Assembly: GCA_031272035.1 (NCBI GenBank)
Contig: JAISUO010000049.1
Coordinates: forward strand, 1 to 49,039
DNA: 49,039 nt
Source of the DNA: Synergistaceae bacterium
GTDB taxonomy: Bacteria; Synergistota; Synergistia; Synergistales; Aminobacteriaceae
Direction: 5' to 3'
Shown one piece after another: positions 15,396-26,818 of the stretch. The notes beneath the pieces are model-generated. The model worked only from the letters and a program-made list of their open reading frames with translations. It had not been told where the DNA came from and did no database searches. Numbering within the stretch: position 1 is the stretch's first letter; every line of letters starts with the position of its first letter. A program made the translations under genes and the position numbers.

Positions 15396-16895
15396 CTATT
15401 TCCAGCTGAAATTGTAGATGAAGTAGAACGTCAGATCCAGACTGGCGTTGAGGTTTTTGGACCAGGCGTAGGGCTTCGACCTGTAGAGAATGGGGACGAA
15501 CCCGCAGATTTCCTGCACGTAATCGTTCGCTTCCCTGTAGATCGCCTGACGTTTCGCGTGGTCGAGCTCCACGTCGCCCTTGTCCATCAGCTCGTCGATG
15601 TGCGGGTCGCGGAACTTCACGGCCGCCACTTCGGCGGAGCGGGTGTGCGTCAGCCGCGAAAAATAGCTGAAATCGCGGTCGAGGCTGAGTCCCATGAGCC
15701 CGAAGCCGTAGGTCCCCTTGCGCATATTCGCGATGACGGCGGATGTGTCCATCGGCTGAATCGAGCAGGTGACGCCGATCTCCTCGAAATTCTGCTGGAG
15801 GACCTGCGCGATCTTGGGCCAGTAGCTGCTGCCGATGATGATCATGGGCCCCACGTCGATCCCGTCGGCGCAGCCCGCTTCTTTCATGAGCGCCTTTGCC
15901 TTCTCGGGGTTGTACTCGTATTTGACGCCGTCCTTTGGCGCGTCCGCGACGTACTTCGGGTACAGCATGAAATCGGCGGGCTCCGCCAATCCCTCGTAGG
16001 ACGCGATGATGATGGACTCCTTATCCACAGCGCAGGCCATCGCCTGGCGCAATTTCTGATTGTCAAAGGGCTTCTCGCTGATGTTGAAGGCCAGATAGCT
16101 GATGTGGTTCTCAGGAGCGAGCACCGTCGTGTATTTTTTGCTCTCCTCGATCCCGGCCCAGTTCGACAGCGGAATCTGCACCAGATCCAGCTCGCCGCTC
16201 TCAAAGGCGATAAGCGCGCTGGAGGTGTCGGGCATGATGCGGTACGTGACGTTTTTGATGGCCGGCGCGCCGCGCCAGTAGTCGTCGAACGCGACCAGCT
16301 CGACGCGGCTGCTGGGGTCGTACTTCACGACCTTGTAGGGGCCGGTGCCGCAATCCACGACGGTCGTCCCGAACTTGTCCCCAGCCGCCTCGACGGCCTT
16401 TTTGTTCAGGATCGCGATATCGACGATATAACCCAGAGCGGCGGTCATGACGGCCTTCGTCTTCACCTCGACCGTGGAGGGATCCACCGCGCGCACGCTT
16501 TCGATGGGCGAGACGCGCATCGCCATCGCGGGCGCTTTCATGGCCCGCTGGAAGGAAAAGACCACGTCGTCCGCCGTCACGGGCTCTCCGTTGTGAAATT
16601 TGGCCTTACGAAGTTTGAAGGTGTACGTCCTGCCGTCCGAAGCCAGCGTGTGGGACTCCGCGAGGCGCGGCGCAAGCGTGGTGTCGTCCTGGGTGTAGTA
16701 CAGGCTTTCGTACATCTGCCACAGTATCTGAAGGTCCGCGAGGGCCGTCGTGTAGTACGGGTCGAGTGAGGTCATCTCGCTGGGGATCGTCAGGTTGATG
16801 TCGGTCCTCGGCGCGGCCGTCGCCGCGTGGAACGAACCCCACGCCGTGAGAACGGCGAGAGCGATTGCGAGCGCGAAGAGCATCTTTTTACACAT
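15396..16895 (-). CDS. peptide ABC transporter substrate-binding protein (family 5, DppA/OppA-like)
   Basis: Extracytoplasmic receptor for peptides (or nickel/opines in related proteins) of the SBP family 5. It is 499 residues, with signal peptide residues 1-28 (MCKKMLF, then ALAIALAVLTAWGSF, cut near ATAAPR). Family motifs are LTIPSEMTSLDPYYTT, LAPRLAESHTLASDGRTYTF, KFHNGEPVTADDVVFSF (the SBP_bac_5 signature), GTGPYKVVKYDP and a C-terminal VPILYRSKPYAW. I choose ATG 16895, seven bases after AGGAGGA. It is the last of five dpp-type genes, after both ATPases. No lipobox cysteine is evident, so it may be a free periplasmic protein. Confidence 0.92.
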   Translation of the reverse strand: MCKKMLFALAIALAVLTAWGSFHAATAAPRTDINLTIPSEMTSLDPYYTTALADLQILWQMYESLYYTQDDTTLAPRLAESHTLASDGRTYTFKLRKAKFHNGEPVTADDVVFSFQRAMKAPAMAMRVSPIESVRAVDPSTVEVKTKAVMTAALGYIVDIAILNKKAVEAAGDKFGTTVVDCGTGPYKVVKYDPSSRVELVAFDDYWRGAPAIKNVTYRIMPDTSSALIAFESGELDLVQIPLSNWAGIEESKKYTTVLAPENHISYLAFNISEKPFDNQKLRQAMACAVDKESIIIASYEGLAEPADFMLYPKYVADAPKDGVKYEYNPEKAKALMKEAGCADGIDVGPMIIIGSSYWPKIAQVLQQNFEEIGVTCSIQPMDTSAVIANMRKGTYGFGLMGLSLDRDFSYFSRLTHTRSAEVAAVKFRDPHIDELMDKGDVELDHAKRQAIYREANDYVQEICGFVPILYRSKPYAWSKNLNASLDLTFYFIYNFSWK

Positions 16896-16914
16896 AACTA
16901 CTCCTCCTTTTATT

Positions 16915-16978
16915 AACAAAACAAATTATTAACTATTAACAAAACAAAGCATCGAACAAAACAAAAAATTGAACAAAA
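16915..16978. repeat. AT-rich repeats upstream of dppA
   Basis: AACAAAACAAA is present at 16915-16925, 16938-16948 and 16955-16965, with a partial copy at 16972-16978 (spacings 23, 17, 17). In the dppA mRNA this reads as a U-rich UUUGUUUUGUU series just upstream of a strong ribosome-binding site. Confidence 0.8.
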
Positions 16979-16994
16979 TAACCCACCGGCGCTT

Positions 16995-17993
16995 TTATAC
17001 ATCTTCGCTTTTTCCTTTCACTAACGCGCAGGCCACGTAATGCCCCTCTCCGGCTTCGCGGAGTTCCTGATCCCCGTTCACGCAGGCGGAAGAACAGAAA
17101 TCGCAGCGGGAAGCGAAGCGACATCCGGGCGGTGGTTCGATGGGGCTTGTCACCTCCCCTCGAATGACCTCCGATTCCTTTGCCGCGACGTCGATATCCG
17201 GCTCCGGAATGGCGGCGATCAGAGCTTTCGTATAGGGGTGCAGGGGATTGGCGAACAGCTCCCGTGAAGGAGCGCGCTCGACGCACTTCCCCAGGTACAT
17301 CACGGCGATTTCATCGGAGATGTGTTTCACGACCGACAGGTTGTGCGTGATGAACATGTAGGTCAGTCCCCGGTCATCCTGCAAATCCATCAGAAGGTTG
17401 AGTATCTGCGCCTGTATGGAGACGTCCAGGGCCGAGACCGGCTCGTCGCACACGATGAAACTCGGGTTCAGAGAAAGAGCGCGGGCGATGCCGATGCGCT
17501 GCCGTCTTCCCCCGTCGAGCTCGTGGGGATAGGCGTTGGTCAGCCTTTGCGCCAGCCCCACCGTGTCCATCAGCTCCGCCGTGCGGTTGTCGATCTCGCG
17601 CCGCGTCCGGAATATCCGGTTCACGATCATGTACTCGGAAATGAGTTCCGAGACCGTCATGCGCGGGTCGAGGCTGGAATAGGGGTCCTGAAAGATGATC
17701 TGCATCCTCTTCCGCATCTCCCGCAGCTGGCTCTTGCCGTAATGGATGATGCTCTCGCCCTCGAAGCGCACGTCCCCGTCCGTGTGGGGAATCAGGCGCA
17801 GGATGACCCTGCCCAGCGTGCTTTTTCCGCATCCGGACTCGCCGACGACGCCCAGCGTCCTGCCCCTCATGATCTTCAGGTCGATGTCGTCAACCGCGTG
17901 GAGCATTCCCCGCGAGGTTTTGAAGTATTTCCTGAGCCCGATGGTCTCCACAAGCGGCGTTTCACCCGTCGGGGCATCAACGTTGCGCCTCAC
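16995..17993 (-). CDS. peptide ABC transporter ATP-binding protein (DppF-like)
   Basis: One of two ATPases driving peptide import. The 332-residue protein has Walker A GESGCGKST, Q-loop IFQDPYSSLDP, Walker B FIVCDEPVSALD and the switch histidine in ITHNLSVV, plus the C-terminal oligopeptide-transporter extension with cysteines (PPGCRFASRCDFCSSAC) that can hold an Fe-S cluster. The ABC signature is odd: the expected LSGGQ reads LDGGR (in YPHELDGGRRQR). I set the start at GTG 17993, seven bases after AAGGAGG; this overlaps the end of the dppD-like gene by 17 bases. Upstream ATGs would extend it deep into that gene. Confidence 0.88.
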   Translation of the reverse strand: MRRNVDAPTGETPLVETIGLRKYFKTSRGMLHAVDDIDLKIMRGRTLGVVGESGCGKSTLGRVILRLIPHTDGDVRFEGESIIHYGKSQLREMRKRMQIIFQDPYSSLDPRMTVSELISEYMIVNRIFRTRREIDNRTAELMDTVGLAQRLTNAYPHELDGGRRQRIGIARALSLNPSFIVCDEPVSALDVSIQAQILNLLMDLQDDRGLTYMFITHNLSVVKHISDEIAVMYLGKCVERAPSRELFANPLHPYTKALIAAIPEPDIDVAAKESEVIRGEVTSPIEPPPGCRFASRCDFCSSACVNGDQELREAGEGHYVACALVKGKSEDV

Positions 17994-19005
17994 GCAAATC
18001 CCTCCTTTCATCGAAGAGATTTCCGTCGAAGGAATTTCCAGCGAAGAGATGACAGCGAATCCTGTGCGTTCCCAGGATTGCGTCGTCGGGATGGACGCAG
18101 TCGCAGACATCCACGCGCTGGGGGCAGCGGGGAGAGAAGGAGCAGCCCGGGGGGAGGTTCGTGGGGTCCGGCATGAGTCCGCCGATCGGGTTGAGCCGCA
18201 CGGCTTCCGATCGGATGGAGGGGATGGAGCCGAAGAGCCCGACGGTGTAGGGGTGGTGATTCGCCCCTTTGAAGATGTCCGCTTTCGTTCCGTATTCGAT
18301 GATCTCGCCCGCGTACATCACCGCCACGTCGTCGCAGGTGCGCGCCACGACGCCAAGGTCATGCGTGATCATGATCATTGAGGTTCTCAGGCGCTCTTTG
18401 AGGTCGCGCATCATCTTGAGCACCTGCGCCTGAATCGTGACGTCCAACGCCGTCGTGGGCTCGTCCGCGATCAGCAGGTCCGGCTCGCAGGCGAGCGCGA
18501 TGGCGATGACCACGCGCTGTTTCATCCCGCCGGAGAACTGATGCGGGTACTCATTCTTCCGCGACGGCGGTATGCCAACAAGTGAGAGGACGGTCTCGAC
18601 CTTCTCCTCGACGCTCCTGTCGTGCCTTCCGCCGTATTTATGCAGAATGAGCGCCTCCGCGATCTGGTCGCCGATGGTCAGCACCGGGTTCAGGCTGGTC
18701 ATGGGGTCCTGAAAAATCATGGATATCCGTTTTCCCCTGATGGCGCGCATTTCAGTCATCGGCAGGGACAGGAGGTCCAGCCCGTCAAACAGTATTTTCC
18801 CTCCCGTCACGATTCCGATACGCTCCGGCAGCAGGCGAAGCAGAGAAAGGGCGGTCGTCGTCTTTCCCGCGCCGGTTTCTCCCACCAGGCCGAGGGTTGT
18901 CCCGCGTTTCAGCGAAAGGTCGATGCCGTTCACCGCCCGGACCGTTTCGAGGTCGGTCTTATAGATGACGCTGAGGTTTTCGACGTGAAGCAGCGTGTCG
19001 TTCAT
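17977..19005 (-). CDS. peptide ABC transporter ATP-binding protein (DppD-like)
   Basis: Partner ATPase of the peptide importer, 342 residues. Walker [11 protein letters not shown]-loop [11 protein letters not shown], a standard signature FSGGMKQRV, Walker [13 protein letters not shown] and the switch region MITHDLGVV are all intact, followed by the oligopeptide-family C-terminal domain with [17 protein letters not shown]. The tail after CHLF is low-complexity ([11 protein letters not shown]). I start at ATG 19005, behind AGAAAGAG; an in-frame ATG seven codons upstream is possible. It sits 41 bases after the dppC-like gene. Confidence 0.9.
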   Translation of the reverse strand: MNDTLLHVENLSVIYKTDLETVRAVNGIDLSLKRGTTLGLVGETGAGKTTTALSLLRLLPERIGIVTGGKILFDGLDLLSLPMTEMRAIRGKRISMIFQDPMTSLNPVLTIGDQIAEALILHKYGGRHDRSVEEKVETVLSLVGIPPSRKNEYPHQFSGGMKQRVVIAIALACEPDLLIADEPTTALDVTIQAQVLKMMRDLKERLRTSMIMITHDLGVVARTCDDVAVMYAGEIIEYGTKADIFKGANHHPYTVGLFGSIPSIRSEAVRLNPIGGLMPDPTNLPPGCSFSPRCPQRVDVCDCVHPDDAILGTHRIRCHLFAGNSFDGNLFDERRDLREAQR

Positions 19006-19046
19006 GGCATACTCTTTCTGTTCCATCGCCTGTTCCATCGCCCGCG

Positions 19047-19919
19047 TCAGTTCTTCAGCTTGGGGTCGAGTACGTCGCGCAGGCCGTCGCCGACCAGGTT
19101 GAAGGACAGCGCCGAGAGGACGATGGCCATGCCGGGAAAGATCATCATGTGAGGGGCGACGCGCATAAACTCCCGCGCCTCGTTCAGCATCGCGCCCCAC
19201 TCCGGGCGGGGCGGCTGCACGCCCATCCCCAGAAAGCTCAGGCTGGCGGCCTGGAGGATGAGCTGGGAAATGCTCATGGTCGCCTGCACGATGATGGGGC
19301 CCAGCGCGTTGGGGATGACATGCCGCAAAATGACGCGGGCGTCGCCCGACCCTCCCGCCAGCGCCGCCTCGATGAACTCCTGATCCGCGATGGTGAGCAC
19401 GGCGGACCGCACGATGCGGACGAAGGCCGGCACGCGCGAAATCGTGATCGCGGCGATGAGGTTTCGGACGCCGGGGCCCAGCGCCGAGACGACGGCGAGG
19501 GAGAGCAGGAGGCTGGGAATGGACGTGAGAACGTCCATCAGACGCATGATCACGTCGTCGATGCGCCCCATGAAATACCCCGCCGCCGAGCCCAGCACCC
19601 CGCCCACGGACAGCGCGATAAGCGTCGTGACCACTCCGAGGGCGAGGGACGACCGCGCGCCGTGAACCACGCGGGCGAACTCGTCCCTCCCCAGGTCGTC
19701 CGTGCCGAAAAAGTGAGCAGCGGACGGCGTTTGCAGACGCTGCCTGACGTTTTGGGAGATGGCGGACTTGTAGGGCGCGATAACGTCGCCCAGGATGACG
19801 CAGACGATCAGGATGACGACGAAGACGAGACCCGCCATCGCCGCCGGATTTTTCCTGTAGCGCCGCCACAGTTCCTTGAAAACGCTCTGTTTTTTGAGTT
19901 TCGCCCTTTCGCTTTCCAT
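19047..19919 (-). CDS. peptide ABC transporter permease (DppC-like)
   Basis: Second transmembrane subunit of the peptide importer. The 290 residues contain an N-terminal helix (AMAGLVFVVILIVCVILGDV), a periplasmic stretch HFFGTDDLGRDEFARVVHG typical of DppC/OppC, and five more helices. The EAA-type coupling motif is visible as EAALAGGSGDARVILRHVIPN. ATG 19919 has AGGGA upstream; a GTG at 19934 overlapping the dppB-like stop (GTGA) is a plausible alternative that adds five residues. Confidence 0.9.
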   Translation of the reverse strand: MESERAKLKKQSVFKELWRRYRKNPAAMAGLVFVVILIVCVILGDVIAPYKSAISQNVRQRLQTPSAAHFFGTDDLGRDEFARVVHGARSSLALGVVTTLIALSVGGVLGSAAGYFMGRIDDVIMRLMDVLTSIPSLLLSLAVVSALGPGVRNLIAAITISRVPAFVRIVRSAVLTIADQEFIEAALAGGSGDARVILRHVIPNALGPIIVQATMSISQLILQAASLSFLGMGVQPPRPEWGAMLNEAREFMRVAPHMMIFPGMAIVLSALSFNLVGDGLRDVLDPKLKN

Positions 19920-19930
19920 GAGCGCGTCCC

Positions 19931-20863
19931 TCACTTCGTGTACTTCGCCTTGATGCGCGGGTCGACGAAGGCGTACATCAGGTCGACCGCCAGCATGATG
20001 AGGCAGAAAAAGACGGCGAGGAAGAGCGTTGTCCCCATGACGACGGGGATATCTTTCGTCTTGATGCTGGTGACGAGAAGCATCCCGAGGCCGGGGATCG
20101 AATAGACCGTCTCGGTGATCATCGCGCCCCCCAGCAGGCCGCCGAAGTTGATGCCCGTGATGGTGATGACGGGGAGCAGCGCGTTCTTAAGGGCGTGCTT
20201 CCAGATAACGACGCGCTCGCTGGCGCCTTTCGCCCGCGCCGTGCGCACGTAGTCCTGACGGACGGACTCCAGCATGGTGGAGCGCGTGAAGCGGAGCTGA
20301 TGCGCCGCGAAGGGGAGGCCGATGGCGAACATGGGGAGGATGTAGTGCCGCCAGCTGTCGACGCCGTTGCTCGGCAGGATTCCGAGCTTGAGCGAGAAGA
20401 TGTACATGAGGATCATGCCCAGCCAAAAGGACGGAACGGCCGCGAAGAACATGGCCGTCGTGGTGGAAAGGGTGTCGACCGCAGCGTACTGCCTGACGGC
20501 GGAGAGCACGCCCAGGGGAATCCCGATCAGGCACGCGCAGAGCATCCCGTTGAACGCGATGATGATCGACGTGGGCGCGCGCCGGAGGATCACGTCGATG
20601 ACCGGTATCTGGCTCCTGTAAGATTTTCCCATGTCCAGGCGGAAAATGAGGTCATAGATATAACGGGCGAAACGAACCAGAAGCGGCCTGTCGTACCCGA
20701 GTTCGTGATTCAGCGCGTCGATGGCCGACTGCTCCGCCGACGTTCCCAGGATCAGCGTGGCGGGATCTCCCGGCGTAAGCGAGCTGATGAAAAACACGAT
20801 GAAGCACACGCCGACGAGGATGGGAATAATTAGCAAAAGCCGTTTGATAACGTATCGATACAT
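19931..20863 (-). CDS. peptide ABC transporter permease (DppB-like)
   Basis: First gene of the dpp-type operon. The inner-membrane permease of 310 residues has the DppB/OppB start MYRYVIKRLLLIIPILVGVCF, periplasmic LTPGDPATLILG, and six hydrophobic helices. The coupling loop reads YVRTARAKGASERVVIWKHA, the family's EAA motif. ATG 20863 is close behind AGAAGG. The 240 bases upstream separate it from the regulator gene at 21105, which reads in the same direction; no convincing consensus promoter was found there although the stretch is AT-rich. Confidence 0.92.
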   Translation of the reverse strand: MYRYVIKRLLLIIPILVGVCFIVFFISSLTPGDPATLILGTSAEQSAIDALNHELGYDRPLLVRFARYIYDLIFRLDMGKSYRSQIPVIDVILRRAPTSIIIAFNGMLCACLIGIPLGVLSAVRQYAAVDTLSTTTAMFFAAVPSFWLGMILMYIFSLKLGILPSNGVDSWRHYILPMFAIGLPFAAHQLRFTRSTMLESVRQDYVRTARAKGASERVVIWKHALKNALLPVITITGINFGGLLGGAMITETVYSIPGLGMLLVTSIKTKDIPVVMGTTLFLAVFFCLIMLAVDLMYAFVDPRIKAKYTK

Positions 20864-21081
20864 GTCCTTCTCATCTCAGCCTGAGCAAAAAATACTTACT
20901 TATCGTCCGGAATTTATTTGTAGTTCATTTTATTCGCATGATAGTAGCAAAAATTCACCATGCCGTATATTGACCTTATTTAGGATCATAATACAATCTC
21001 CAAAGAGGAGGGGCTAAAACATAAATATTTCTGTTGCATGGGCTTATGAAATATTTTGGACTGAAGGATGAGCCGGCGGGG

Positions 21082-21101
21082 AAAAATAATTCAGGAATTA
21101 T
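21082..21101 (-). terminator. short AT-rich terminator after the regulator gene
   Basis: On the minus strand, ATAATTC and GAATTAT form a perfect palindrome followed by TTTTT, four bases after the regulator's stop. The stem is AT-rich and short, so termination may be partial. The remaining bases to 20864 hold no gene. Confidence 0.5.
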
Positions 21102-21104
21102 GAT

Positions 21105-22427
21105 CTATTTTTTCAGGTTGATTCGCACGATCCGTCCTGGACGCCCCGCCGTTGGCGAGGATTCCTTTCCCACGACGGTCAGATATCCTCCCGTTTCGAG
21201 CTTGAGCAGGATGCGGTTCATGCTTCGCAGGTTGATGCCGTAGAGGTCGGCCAGCTCTCTGGCCGTCGTGTCACGCAGATGGTGCTGGCGGACGATGCCG
21301 TCCAGCCTGGTCAGCGTCCGCAACCCGACGCCGGTCCGCTCCGAAACGCGGGACAGGGCCGCGCCGGTCCTTTGGCTCTCCTCGTCTTCATAGTCGGTGA
21401 CGGGACCAATGACGAGCTGATCCTCGTGCACGGCGAACATGCAGCTGACTCCGTTCGATCTCGCATGGCGAAGCGCCAGGCGGGCGTTGTGCTGAGATTG
21501 GCTGGCGTCGCCGCCGATGCCGATCCCGACGAAAATCTTTTGTTCCTCTCCGCGAAGAGAGAACATCCGCAGCGGGTCGAACCGTTTGAAGTCCCCGGTT
21601 TCGCTTCGGATAGCGGTCTGGGTTGTGAAAAGAGAAAAATGATCGGGAGGCGACTCAACGAGGGCCGCGCCCAGCCTCTGCGCGAACATATAAACCGGTT
21701 CGCTGACGGCGCTTCTGTCGTAGAACTGCTGGAGGATATTGGGGCCGGAGGACGTCCGCTCAGACTGGTAAGCTATCTCGATCTCAACGGCGGCCAGACG
21801 GAACTCCTCCATCATCTTGCTCTGGAGATCAAGACGCAGTTTATTGATTTGCTGGACGATGACCTCCGTTACGTTGCTGATGATGATGCAGGGAACACCC
21901 TCGCGGGTCAGGAACTCGAACACGCGAACGATGCCCGTGACGCAGCAGGTTGTCCTGCCGCTCTCGAACAGTTGTTTGTGGAACCGGCAGAGAAGGTCGA
22001 TGTAGTTTTCCTCGAAAAGGCTGAACCCCGCGAAATAGGGTTCGATGTCGCCGCCCGCATACCCCGCCTGGCGGTAGGCGTTGTGAATCAGGCTCTCGTT
22101 ATAGGAATCGAAGCTCGCGCGGCGGATGTCCAATCCCTTCACGTAGGCGGCCTGCAGGAGCGAGCAGACGAGGGAGAGAAGGCTTTGAGGAATGTACTCC
22201 CAGGGGCAGGAGGCGCGGAGGAAGCGGAGAACGTACCGGTAAGGCGTGGAGCCGGTGAAGAGCACGCAGTCCACCTCGCTCTGCCTTCCCCGAAGAATGG
22301 AAACGGCGTCCTGAAATGTCCGGTACGGCAGCGGAACGGGTTCGACGTACATCACGTGCCCTCTGATCGCCTCGATCACCCGGTCCACGCTGGTCTGCGG
22401 CCCGACAATTCCAATCTTCGTAACCAA
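21105..22427 (-). CDS. transcriptional regulator with GGDEF-like domain and C-terminal HTH
   Basis: A 440-residue cytoplasmic protein in three parts. The N-terminal half (LVTKIGIVGPQTSVDRVIEA onward) looks like a ligand-sensing region. The middle (about 300-350) reads KIFVGIGIGGDASQSQHNAR with RLALRHARSNG, resembling the degenerate GGDEF-like domains of CdaR/PucR-type regulators. The C-terminus (about 380-440) is a winged helix with RELADLYGINLRSMNRIL and a basic GRPGRIVRINLKK wing. I choose TTG 22427 because GGGGGGA lies six bases upstream; the longer readings overlap the kinase gene. It lies between the kinases and the dpp operon, so control of peptide uptake is plausible (inference). Confidence 0.65.
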   Translation of the reverse strand: MVTKIGIVGPQTSVDRVIEAIRGHVMYVEPVPLPYRTFQDAVSILRGRQSEVDCVLFTGSTPYRYVLRFLRASCPWEYIPQSLLSLVCSLLQAAYVKGLDIRRASFDSYNESLIHNAYRQAGYAGGDIEPYFAGFSLFEENYIDLLCRFHKQLFESGRTTCCVTGIVRVFEFLTREGVPCIIISNVTEVIVQQINKLRLDLQSKMMEEFRLAAVEIEIAYQSERTSSGPNILQQFYDRSAVSEPVYMFAQRLGAALVESPPDHFSLFTTQTAIRSETGDFKRFDPLRMFSLRGEEQKIFVGIGIGGDASQSQHNARLALRHARSNGVSCMFAVHEDQLVIGPVTDYEDEESQRTGAALSRVSERTGVGLRTLTRLDGIVRQHHLRDTTARELADLYGINLRSMNRILLKLETGGYLTVVGKESSPTAGRPGRIVRINLKK

Positions 22428-22519
22428 AAGCGTTCCCCCCGGCATCAACCCATTTTTCGCGTCCGATATTCGATCTATAAAATGCGGGCGGCATAAACTG
22501 TCAGATGGTCCATGCCCTG

Positions 22520-24580
22520 TCAAATAAAGGAAGCGAGTTTTTCCACCAGAGCTTCAATTTCGTCGCAGAACGCGTTGAGCTGTCTGGCTGTCTGCTCGTC
22601 TCTCGGAATCGATATCGTGTCGGCGATTCTGCCGACCTTGTCCGCTCCAATGCTGTAACAGGACAGCTTTATATCCTGAACCACATCGGCGAAACTCGAT
22701 TCGTCGTCGGATTCGCAGTATTCCTTCAAACAGCGCAGGGCGCCGGGAGCGCTGTCTGTGAAGCCCCTCAAAGCCGCCAGGTAAATTTCGGGCTTGTAGT
22801 CAAACCGCGCAAGGCCCTGGGCAAAATCCATTCCGTCGATACTGACAAAGGAGAAGAACTTATCCATGGATTTCTGCTGAATCCGGTGCTCCTGCCTCTG
22901 ATCCAGAAGAGAGGTCTCCGGTTCCGGGCTCTCCGGCCCTCCGGGGTGAGAAATCCACCGGAGCAAAATGGCGTCCAGCTCCTTCGAATCGATGGGCTTG
23001 GAGAGGTATCCCTGAAACCCGCTCTTCAGGAACATGTCGTCGGCGCCGGCCATGGCCGTGGCGGTCAGCGCGATAATCGGCACACTCCTGGCGTATTCCG
23101 TGTCGATTTCGTTCCGAATGATCCTCACCGCCTCCACGCCATCGATGCCTGGCATCATATGATCCATAAAAATCAGGTCATACCGCGGATTTTCGTCCCG
23201 GATCATTTGAATCGCCTGCCAGCCGCTGGCCGCCCTGTGAACGGTGAGATCGTAGTATTCCATCATGCCCTGCGCGACCTCAATGTTCATCTCCACATCG
23301 TCCACCACCAGCACCTTTTTACCCGTCATCGACACGAAGGACATCGCCTCCCGGTTTTTGCCGGCGCTGGTGATGAAATCAAATTTTTCCAGATTCGAGG
23401 CGACTTCACTTCCGATGATGGTGACGTTCGCCACGTTCTGCCTCAGGGTGACGCAGAACAGGCTTCCCCTGCCGTACTCGCTTTCAACGGTTATATTGCC
23501 CTGCATCATGCGGACGAGATTTTTGCAGATCGCAAGTCCCAGCCCCGTGCCCTCCGTGGCGCGGTGACTGGCCATATCGACCTGTTCGTACGCGCCGAAA
23601 AGTTTTTCGATATTTTCCGGCGATATTCCGATCCCGCTGTCTTTCACGTCGAAGCACAGCATAAAACGGTCGGCTTCGTAATAGCCATGAACATAAAGCT
23701 CCACAAATCCCTCTTTCGTGTATTTAATGGCGTTTGACACGAGATTGTTCACAATCTGGAGGATGCGCAGATCGTCTCCGTAAAGTCGGGACGGCAGTTT
23801 TTCATCTACCTTCAGCCGAAATTCCAGGGGTTTCGAGCCTATTCGGACGATATTCATTGAGACGACGTTTCCTATCAGGTTGGCCACATCGTAATCCACC
23901 GGCAGAAGCTCCATCCTGCCGGCCTCAATTTTGGAAATGTCCAGAATATCGTTGATGATACTCAGAAGCGTGTTCCCTGCCGAAAAAACTTTTTCGAGGT
24001 TGGAGAGGGTATCGACGGGAAGCGTCTTGCGAAGCTCCAGCTCCGTCAGTCCCTTGATGGCGTTGAGGGGCGTGCGGAGCTCGTGGCTCATGCTGGCAAG
24101 AAAGCTGCTTTTGATTTTGCTCGCTTTCTCGGCGGTTTCCTTGGCCTCCAAAAGCTCCCGCTCCATTTTGATGTAAGACGTAACGTCCACCGCCAGCTGC
24201 AGGTGGACTTTTTTGCCGCAGGTCCATTCGATGAGGCGGTCGGTGTTTCTGAAGACGCGCCCGTCGGCGCATTCCACGTCCCAGCGGACAATCTGCTCGG
24301 GCTCCTTCGTCAGTTTGTGCATGGGGCAAAAATCGCAGCGCCCGTCGGCGCTGGTCTGCATAACCTCCCAGCATCTCTGTCCGACCCCGGCTCTGGCCGT
24401 CCTGTAACTGCGGTTGATCCTGTCGTTGACAAATAAAATTTCATCTGTCTCAATGTCCATGACGTAAATCGAGGCGTCGAGATTGTCGAAAATATGGTCG
24501 ATGCTGGACAGCGGCAGCCCCGCGACGGAGCCGTCGAGGGAGCCAACCTGCAGGTCGGACTCCGGCCTGTCATTTACCAT
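22520..24580 (-). CDS. hybrid histidine kinase (PAS-HisKA-HATPase-REC-Hpt-like)
   Basis: Cytosolic-looking sensor kinase of 686 residues without clear membrane segments. Order: PAS-like domain (about 25-135; IFDNLDASIYVMDIETDEIL) with a Cys cluster DGRCDFCPMH; HisKA with SMSHELRTPLNAIKG (phospho-His); HATPase with N-box NNLVSNAIKYT and G-boxes DSGIGIS and GTGLGLAICKNL; a receiver with acceptor Asp in LIFMDHMMPGIDG and Lys in LSKPID; then an Hpt-like helical domain. In the last, the expected H-x-L-K-G reads QDIKLS, so the phosphorylatable His is missing. ATG 24580 has AGGGAG upstream. It is 39 bases after the other kinase gene. Confidence 0.9.
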   Translation of the reverse strand: MVNDRPESDLQVGSLDGSVAGLPLSSIDHIFDNLDASIYVMDIETDEILFVNDRINRSYRTARAGVGQRCWEVMQTSADGRCDFCPMHKLTKEPEQIVRWDVECADGRVFRNTDRLIEWTCGKKVHLQLAVDVTSYIKMERELLEAKETAEKASKIKSSFLASMSHELRTPLNAIKGLTELELRKTLPVDTLSNLEKVFSAGNTLLSIINDILDISKIEAGRMELLPVDYDVANLIGNVVSMNIVRIGSKPLEFRLKVDEKLPSRLYGDDLRILQIVNNLVSNAIKYTKEGFVELYVHGYYEADRFMLCFDVKDSGIGISPENIEKLFGAYEQVDMASHRATEGTGLGLAICKNLVRMMQGNITVESEYGRGSLFCVTLRQNVANVTIIGSEVASNLEKFDFITSAGKNREAMSFVSMTGKKVLVVDDVEMNIEVAQGMMEYYDLTVHRAASGWQAIQMIRDENPRYDLIFMDHMMPGIDGVEAVRIIRNEIDTEYARSVPIIALTATAMAGADDMFLKSGFQGYLSKPIDSKELDAILLRWISHPGGPESPEPETSLLDQRQEHRIQQKSMDKFFSFVSIDGMDFAQGLARFDYKPEIYLAALRGFTDSAPGALRCLKEYCESDDESSFADVVQDIKLSCYSIGADKVGRIADTISIPRDEQTARQLNAFCDEIEALVEKLASFI

Positions 24581-24619
24581 AAGGAACAGCTCCCTGTTTC
24601 AATCGTCTTTCGCATAAAC

Positions 24620-26803
<2,184 letters not shown>

Positions 26804-26818
26804 TACAAATGCCCTCCC

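Noticed and set aside
20864-21081. Promoter for the dpp operon
   Set aside because: Several AT-rich hexamers exist, but no -35/-10 pair with proper spacing, so none is reported.
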